Positions 7,078 through 11,141 of a stretch of DNA of 11,141 nt are shown here, piece after piece. Location of the stretch: NCBI GenBank assembly GCA_023134875.1, contig JAGLUH010000259.1:1-11141 (forward strand), written 5' to 3'. The DNA is from Candidatus Zixiibacteriota bacterium (GTDB taxonomy: Bacteria > Zixibacteria > MSB-5A5 > CAIYYT01). A program made the translations under genes and the position numbers. Within the stretch, counting starts at the first letter, position 1, and the number at the start of each line of letters is the position of its first letter. The notes under the pieces were generated by a model. That model saw only the letters and a program-made list of their open reading frames with translations. It did no database searches and was not told the DNA's origin.

Positions 7078-8831
7078 ACCTGACCTGTCCAGCGAGCCTC
7101 CAAATGAAGGTTAATCGGTGTGTAACTGTCAAGATACGCGTTTAACCGCTCCAGAAGGTAGTCGCGTTCCTCAGGGATGATACCTGCGGTCGGGCTGAGA
7201 GATACATCGACGATCACTGAGGGTAGCAGCCCGCTAGCGGTACGGCTGACTCCCTTGGTGGCGGTGGCGTTATTGATTCTGCTATCGAAGTTGCGAGCAA
7301 GGTATTCAATCTCGCCTGGAGAAAGGGCTACGCCATGATTACGCAGGAAAAATCCGGTTAGCCGTTTGATTTCCTCTGCCGATTTGGCATCGGCGCCCCC
7401 TTGAGAGGTAATCAGGTTGCTGACGGCGCCGATCTCGGGATGCGTCTGCGCCGTTTGAAATTCAACATCAGCGCCAATACCATTAGCACCTAATCCTTCG
7501 GTCTCGGCAAATTCGACGACGACAAAATCGGGTGGTTCACCGCCAACGGCAGTAAAATCAAACTTCAACTTGACGCTGCCCTCATCCTCGACCACCATGT
7601 ACTTGCGCGGATTTGCGTAAGAATCGAGATCAAGGAAGTTGGCGTATTCATTCTCATCAGCGTCCCAGACCCGATCAATCGAAAACAGTTTGGCGGGAGA
7701 ATGCTCCACTTCGTCATCGCTCAACTCAAACAGGTTGACCTCCACCGCCGCCTGTCCCATAGTATACTTGTTTCGATAGCTTTTACGGCGATTGATGGCG
7801 GGGAAAGCATTGGTGTTAAAGTAACTGAAGCGGCGCGGGTCGCTGATTCGCTCATCAGGAGGCAGCACAGCCTTAAACCAGAGACGCGGACTTTTCAATC
7901 CATCGAAATCAAGGTGCTCGCGTTGAGCGGGCAAGTCGGGTGGGGTCTTAACGGCGCAGACGTCTCGCAGTTCCTCTGCCGGAATGTGAATGAAGCACCG
8001 CGCCGGTGCCAGGTAATGTTTGAAATGCCAGAGCAGTTTCCCCGAAGTCAGGAAATCAGAGCTGTACAGGCGGCTGCGGAAATTGGCATCAACTTCAAGC
8101 TCCCTGATATCGAGATGCTTGAAGATTTCCAGGCGGTCGTGATACTTGCCCGGTTTGAACGGCGTCGCGTAACCGCTGTCGGCAGTTACCTGCCAGTCAA
8201 GCCAGTTGAGCATCCAGGCACTCTGCCATTCAGGACCGGCATAAAGTGGTAATGCCTCGATCTCAGCGATCGGCAGTCCGAGAGTGACGCCAATATAGAT
8301 CGTTCCCCCCAGAAGCGGCTCTCTGCTTCTTTTCTGCTCGCTGTACTCCGGCGCGTCAATTGCTTTCTCCCAAGTGGCGGCCTCGTCGGAAGAGGCCCTG
8401 AGGACGCGGAAGGCAGCCGGCGAATCGTAAAGCACGATATCGGCGTTGACCTTGCAGATCGATTGCGGGTAAAGCGGAAAGAAGGAATAGTCGCGCTTCT
8501 CGATACCGGGAAGATGACAAACAAACTCAGCATCAGTGTCGATCAGGCCGGTTTTGTCAACGCATTCGCAGGAAAGCATCGTAAAGGCAGGCGTCGGTCG
8601 CTTGAGGCCGGTAACGAAGAAATCGGCGATCAGCGAATCGATGATTGCTTCACCCGCTTCCGCCAATTTATCCTCAGTGGCGACTGTATGGTAGGCGAAC
8701 GTTTTCAGCATCAGTAACAGCGCCGGATCGAAGAGTTTCTCACCGGCCGGAACCGAATAGCCCCAGAAACGCAGCCGCTCCACCAGCTCCGTAAATGCTT
8801 GCTCTTCCCGATCAGTCCATTTCGCCGTCAC
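7074..8831 (-). CDS. tssF: T6SS baseplate protein TssF
   Basis: TssF is the largest wedge protein of the T6SS baseplate, related to phage T4 gp6. The product is 585 residues; proteobacterial TssF is about 590-620. The N-terminus has the family's F-D-P-A-L-L-L-M-L-K-T-F-A pattern (about residues 34-46). A helical stretch and then a segment ending R-P-T-P-A-F-T-M-L follow, matching the 'R-P-x-P-S-x-A-I-x-x-F' part. An L-F-S-I-D-R-V segment, typical of the C-terminal half, also appears. The start is uncertain between adjacent TTG (8834) and GTG (8831) codons. I chose GTG because a GGGAG ribosome binding site lies about 9 bases upstream. It begins 3 bp after tssE and overlaps tssG, consistent with coordinated synthesis of wedge components. 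Confidence 0.9.
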   Translation of the reverse strand: MTAKWTDREEQAFTELVERLRFWGYSVPAGEKLFDPALLLMLKTFAYHTVATEDKLAEAGEAIIDSLIADFFVTGLKRPTPAFTMLSCECVDKTGLIDTDAEFVCHLPGIEKRDYSFFPLYPQSICKVNADIVLYDSPAAFRVLRASSDEAATWEKAIDAPEYSEQKRSREPLLGGTIYIGVTLGLPIAEIEALPLYAGPEWQSAWMLNWLDWQVTADSGYATPFKPGKYHDRLEIFKHLDIRELEVDANFRSRLYSSDFLTSGKLLWHFKHYLAPARCFIHIPAEELRDVCAVKTPPDLPAQREHLDFDGLKSPRLWFKAVLPPDERISDPRRFSYFNTNAFPAINRRKSYRNKYTMGQAAVEVNLFELSDDEVEHSPAKLFSIDRVWDADENEYANFLDLDSYANPRKYMVVEDEGSVKLKFDFTAVGGEPPDFVVVEFAETEGLGANGIGADVEFQTAQTHPEIGAVSNLITSQGGADAKSAEEIKRLTGFFLRNHGVALSPGEIEYLARNFDSRINNATATKGVSRTASGLLPSVIVDVSLSPTAGIIPEERDYLLERLNAYLDSYTPINLHLEARWTGQV

Positions 8832-8834
8832 CAA

Positions 8835-9179
8835 CTAAATCTCCCACCTGAGGGCAAACCTCTCGCCATCGGACGCCGTACCGGTAATGCGACAGGCAAA
8901 GAAAGAAGTGATACTTTCAACCTGCTCCGAAATGGTGACATTGACAGTGATGCCCATGTAGCGCTGGAACTGGTCGATAATATAGTTTCTGATTTCGCTT
9001 TTCGGATCGGAATAGTATTCGGGGGCGAAATAGGGCGATCTACAGCCAAGCTCCGCATCGGGCTGGTAGCTGCCCGGAACGGTCTGCAGGAGAAATCGCG
9101 CGAATCCCTCGACTTCGGTAGTACGAGAGAAACGGCAGTTCTTCAACTCTATCGGCACACGAAGCGCTTCATCCGCCAT
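8835..9179 (-). CDS. tssE: T6SS baseplate protein TssE, gp25-like
   Basis: TssE is the gp25-like wedge protein that connects the baseplate to the contractile sheath. The product is 114 residues, shorter than most proteobacterial TssE (about 130-180). It has the gp25 pattern: an N-terminal helix with G-F-A-R-F-L-L-Q-T-V-P-G-S (25-37) equivalent to 'L-L-x-T-x-P-G-E', then an x-E-L-G-C element, then a helix with E-I-R at 62-64 and IIDQFQRYM. In other gp25 proteins an E-P-R triplet at a related place links to the sheath; the triplet seen here is E-I-R, earlier in the helix. A closing beta segment (ESITSFFACRITG...FALRWEI) completes the fold. It lies 3 bp after vgrG and 3 bp before tssF. The small size leaves some doubt between TssE and a related gp25 protein, but the position settles it. 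Confidence 0.85.
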   Translation of the reverse strand: MADEALRVPIELKNCRFSRTTEVEGFARFLLQTVPGSYQPDAELGCRSPYFAPEYYSDPKSEIRNYIIDQFQRYMGITVNVTISEQVESITSFFACRITGTASDGERFALRWEI

Positions 9180-9182
9180 ATC

Positions 9183-11027
9183 TTAGTTAAGTTGTATTAT
9201 CGCTCCTTTAACGGTTACCTTGGCACTGCCGGATATATCGACCATCGCTCCTGACGATTTCATCTGGCTGCCGGCGCTGGTTTCAAAGTTGGCATTGGCT
9301 TTCTCGGTCACCTTCATAGCTGCAAGCTTATAGTCACTCTTGGCCTTCAAATCCATGTTCTGCCCCTTGACTGAAATGTCCTTTTTGGCCATGGTTGTGA
9401 TATTGGTGCCGGCCTTGATGTCGAGAGCTTTTCCGGCCTCAATCTTGAAGTTTTCACCCGCCTTAATTGAGATATTCTTGACGGCATCAATCAGCAGGTC
9501 ACCCTCGGTGTGCATCGTGATCTTCGGCCCATCACACTCCAGCGTGATAGTATTTTTACTGGAGTTGATGATTTTAATCGATTCCTTGCCACCTTCGTCA
9601 CCGATTTCGATACGATTGCCACCCTTGGTATAGATCGCCTTGAAGTAATTATCGTTATTGACGGTTTTCTTGTCGGGTTTAACTTTGCCATTCCAGAGAT
9701 TGCCCAGCACAATCGGCATCTCCGGGTTATCCCGCTCATAACCGACCAGTACCTCGTCACCGATCTCAGGCAGGAAATAACTGCCATGATCACCACCGGC
9801 GTGCTGGGTCACCACTCGCAGGAAAGGCGTTTCCAGTTGCGTGCCGTTCTCGTCGGTATAGTTGAGCTGCACCTTGACGCGATAGCGACCGTCCGGGTCC
9901 TTGTTATCGGTAACAACTCCCGCCTGCATGGGGGGTGTTTTTGTTACCGGCTGGCGCCAGGCGGGATGGGCGATTTCCAGCGGCACCGCTACGAAATTAT
10001 TATAGTAGCGGTTGCCACCGTCGATGATGTGTTTTATCTCCGTGACAAAATAGGTGCCACAGAAATCCTTCATACCCGCGATCTTGACCGTATCGCCGAC
10101 CTTAATTGAGGGCACGTTGCTCTGAACATTGCAGTTGACCAGCGAACCGATCTTCGCCTGTTTCCGGTTCACCAGGTATTTGACGACTTTGTCCTCAGCA
10201 TCGGTATGCTGTGGAAAGGAATCAGCCGATTTGCCTTTGAAATCCAATTTGGAGACGCTGTGCGCCTTGCGCGTTAGCTTGGAAAGGTCGGTCGACGCCG
10301 AGCCCTTGGTGGAGTCGGTAAAATACTGCTGTTTGCCGCCCTCGTGATAGACGTCGGCCCTGTAGTCAAGGTGATCGACATTCACCTTCAGGTTAAACAA
10401 GCCGACATGTTTGACCCAGTCGAGGTTATGGGTATTCTTACTTTTTGCTTTATCGAGATTTAACTTACGGCCGTCATAATAGAGCCATTTCCCCTCACGC
10501 GAACTCAGGCGACACAAGAACTGCCAGTCGGTTTCGCCGAACTGCACCAGGAAGGGGGGAGTCCCCGACGGCGGCTTGAAATCGCCCTTCTCAATTGAAT
10601 ACTTGCCAGTAATGTCATTTAAGACACCGGAAAGACTCTGTTTCTCCCAGAAATGATTGATCTTATTATGATCGATTAACCAGGTCGGGCTCTTGGCGTG
10701 GAAGGTGACGCAGTTGATTTTCTCGACATCGTTTTCAAAACTGACGTTGTTGATAATGCCAACGAACTCTAACTTTTCCTGTTTGGTCACATACTCGTCG
10801 GTTGGCACGACCGTAACGGTCAGGCTTTTGCCCAGAGTATCCTGAAACTTCGACATCGAAAGAAAAAGCTTTTTTTCCTCTTGTCCCTCGATATCGAGGG
10901 CCACTGTGACCGCCAACTCGTGGTGTGTGAAGCTGCTCTGAGAAAGCTCAAGCGACTTAAACGGCCACGGAATCGGCTTGTTGGCGATCAGAACCGTGAC
11001 GGCGACTGTTGCCTGGGAGTGTGCCAT
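9183..11027 (-). CDS. vgrG: T6SS spike protein VgrG (TssI)
   Basis: VgrG is the trimeric spike on which the Hcp tube is nucleated and which is fired out of the cell. The product is 614 residues. The gp27-like base covers about residues 1-360 and includes FGETDWQFLCRLSSREGKWL (163-182). The gp5-like OB-fold follows (about 366-445, VVTDNKDPDGRYRVKVQL then YFLPEIGDEVLVGYERDNPE). The needle is a beta-helix rich in I-x-I-K-A-G and K-x-D-I-x-V-K-G repeats (about 470-614), ending VKGAIIQLN. The protein stops at the end of the needle, so there is no fused effector domain. The needle is lysine-rich. The ATG at 11027 has AGGAG about 13 bases upstream and AAGGAAA directly before it. It is the first complete gene of the operon in the window. 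No PAAR tip or chaperone gene is adjacent, so cargo must be loaded in another way or encoded elsewhere. Confidence 0.95.
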   Translation of the reverse strand: MAHSQATVAVTVLIANKPIPWPFKSLELSQSSFTHHELAVTVALDIEGQEEKKLFLSMSKFQDTLGKSLTVTVVPTDEYVTKQEKLEFVGIINNVSFENDVEKINCVTFHAKSPTWLIDHNKINHFWEKQSLSGVLNDITGKYSIEKGDFKPPSGTPPFLVQFGETDWQFLCRLSSREGKWLYYDGRKLNLDKAKSKNTHNLDWVKHVGLFNLKVNVDHLDYRADVYHEGGKQQYFTDSTKGSASTDLSKLTRKAHSVSKLDFKGKSADSFPQHTDAEDKVVKYLVNRKQAKIGSLVNCNVQSNVPSIKVGDTVKIAGMKDFCGTYFVTEIKHIIDGGNRYYNNFVAVPLEIAHPAWRQPVTKTPPMQAGVVTDNKDPDGRYRVKVQLNYTDENGTQLETPFLRVVTQHAGGDHGSYFLPEIGDEVLVGYERDNPEMPIVLGNLWNGKVKPDKKTVNNDNYFKAIYTKGGNRIEIGDEGGKESIKIINSSKNTITLECDGPKITMHTEGDLLIDAVKNISIKAGENFKIEAGKALDIKAGTNITTMAKKDISVKGQNMDLKAKSDYKLAAMKVTEKANANFETSAGSQMKSSGAMVDISGSAKVTVKGAIIQLN

Positions 11028-11056
11028 TTTCCTTATTCATCTCCTGCTTGTGAGGG

Positions 11057-11088
11057 AAAAGGGAAGGGAGTTGAAATCTCGCCTTCCC
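11057..11088 (-). terminator. Hairpin with T-run upstream of vgrG
   Basis: On the minus strand GGGAAGG-C-GAG and CTC-CCTTCCC pair over 10 bp with one bulged C and a 7-base loop (ATTTCAA), and TTTT follows. This is the shape of an intrinsic terminator. It lies about 29 bases after the stop of the preceding gene and about 30 bases before vgrG. It may end or attenuate transcription from upstream, because the four-base T-run is short. Confidence 0.5.
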
Positions 11089-11116
11089 TCTTCTACACTT
11101 TTTCTTCAAGCCGAGC

Positions 11117-11141
11117 TTATTTGCCCTTCCACTCCCTCTTG
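11117..11141 (-). CDS. Last codons of an upstream gene, partial
   Basis: A minus-strand frame from the right edge reads KREWKGK and stops at TAA (11117-11119). The purine-rich codons and the following hairpin suggest the true 3' end of a gene transcribed in the same direction as vgrG. Seven residues are too few to identify it. A T6SS gene such as hcp or tssC would be a natural neighbour, but nothing visible proves this. Confidence 0.3.

Noticed and set aside
7701..8252. 183-residue plus-strand open frame opposite tssF
   Set aside because: It is antisense to tssF, which carries family motifs over the same bases; the product shows no domain pattern.
9510..10109. 199-residue plus-strand open frame opposite vgrG
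   Set aside because: It lies wholly antisense to the well-supported vgrG, has no ribosome binding site that stands out, and its isoleucine/aspartate/arginine-rich product looks like a mirror of vgrG codons.
1..11141. CRISPR arrays, tRNA or rRNA genes, insertion sequences
   Set aside because: I saw no regularly spaced repeats, cloverleaf-like segments, transposase frames or terminal inverted repeats; coding density is nearly complete.

Overview
The window is a minus-strand gene cluster encoding the baseplate, spike and a putative membrane anchor of a type VI secretion system (T6SS). It comes from a bacterium that does not look proteobacterial. In transcription order (right to left) the genes are: vgrG/tssI (11027-9183), tssE (9179-8835), tssF (8831-7074), tssG (7077-6172), tssK (6128-4656), a C-terminally membrane-anchored protein in the position expected for tssL (4648-3734), a short membrane GTPase in the position expected for tssM (3737-1848), and a protein that resembles the GTPase-associated protein 1 (GAP1) N-terminal family (1848-1021). 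Most neighbours overlap by 1-4 bp or lie 3-7 bp apart; the largest gap is about 43 bp, before tssK. The set therefore looks like one transcription unit. Its beginning probably lies off the right edge, where a few C-terminal codons of another gene are followed by a hairpin with a T-run.

The baseplate and spike genes are recognisable by family motifs: the VgrG gp27/gp5/beta-helix layout, the gp25-like TssE, the TssF and TssG ends, and the TssK N-terminal W-x-D-G-M-L...H-L-N-Q-Q-Q signature. The unusual part is the membrane end. A canonical TssM has about 1,100-1,200 residues, an N-terminal transmembrane hairpin and a large periplasmic part. Here there is a 629-residue protein with an N-terminal GTPase domain, one transmembrane helix and only about 270 residues beyond it. 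The preceding 304-residue protein has one C-terminal transmembrane helix like TssL but no clear DotU motif. The protein after the GTPase is coupled to it by a TGATG stop/start overlap and carries a G-R-D-x-S-G-R-x-G motif. The T6SSiii and T6SSiv subtypes lack TssJLM, and proteobacterial systems have the large TssM; this cluster fits neither. The working model is a reduced TssL/TssM-like anchor whose GTPase has a dedicated partner.

The left side is different. A plus-strand gene (492-1019) for a small exported protein has its own promoter and a strong ribosome binding site, and converges on the T6SS operon with one base between stop codons. At the left edge, a minus-strand reading frame runs off the window (1-339, perhaps starting at 372); its product is not recognised. 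tssB, tssC, hcp, clpV, tssA, tssJ and PAAR genes are not in the window. The organism cannot be named from this sequence. Moderate GC, the VgrG type and the divergence of the baseplate proteins suggest an FCB-group or candidate-phylum bacterium, which is an inference only.
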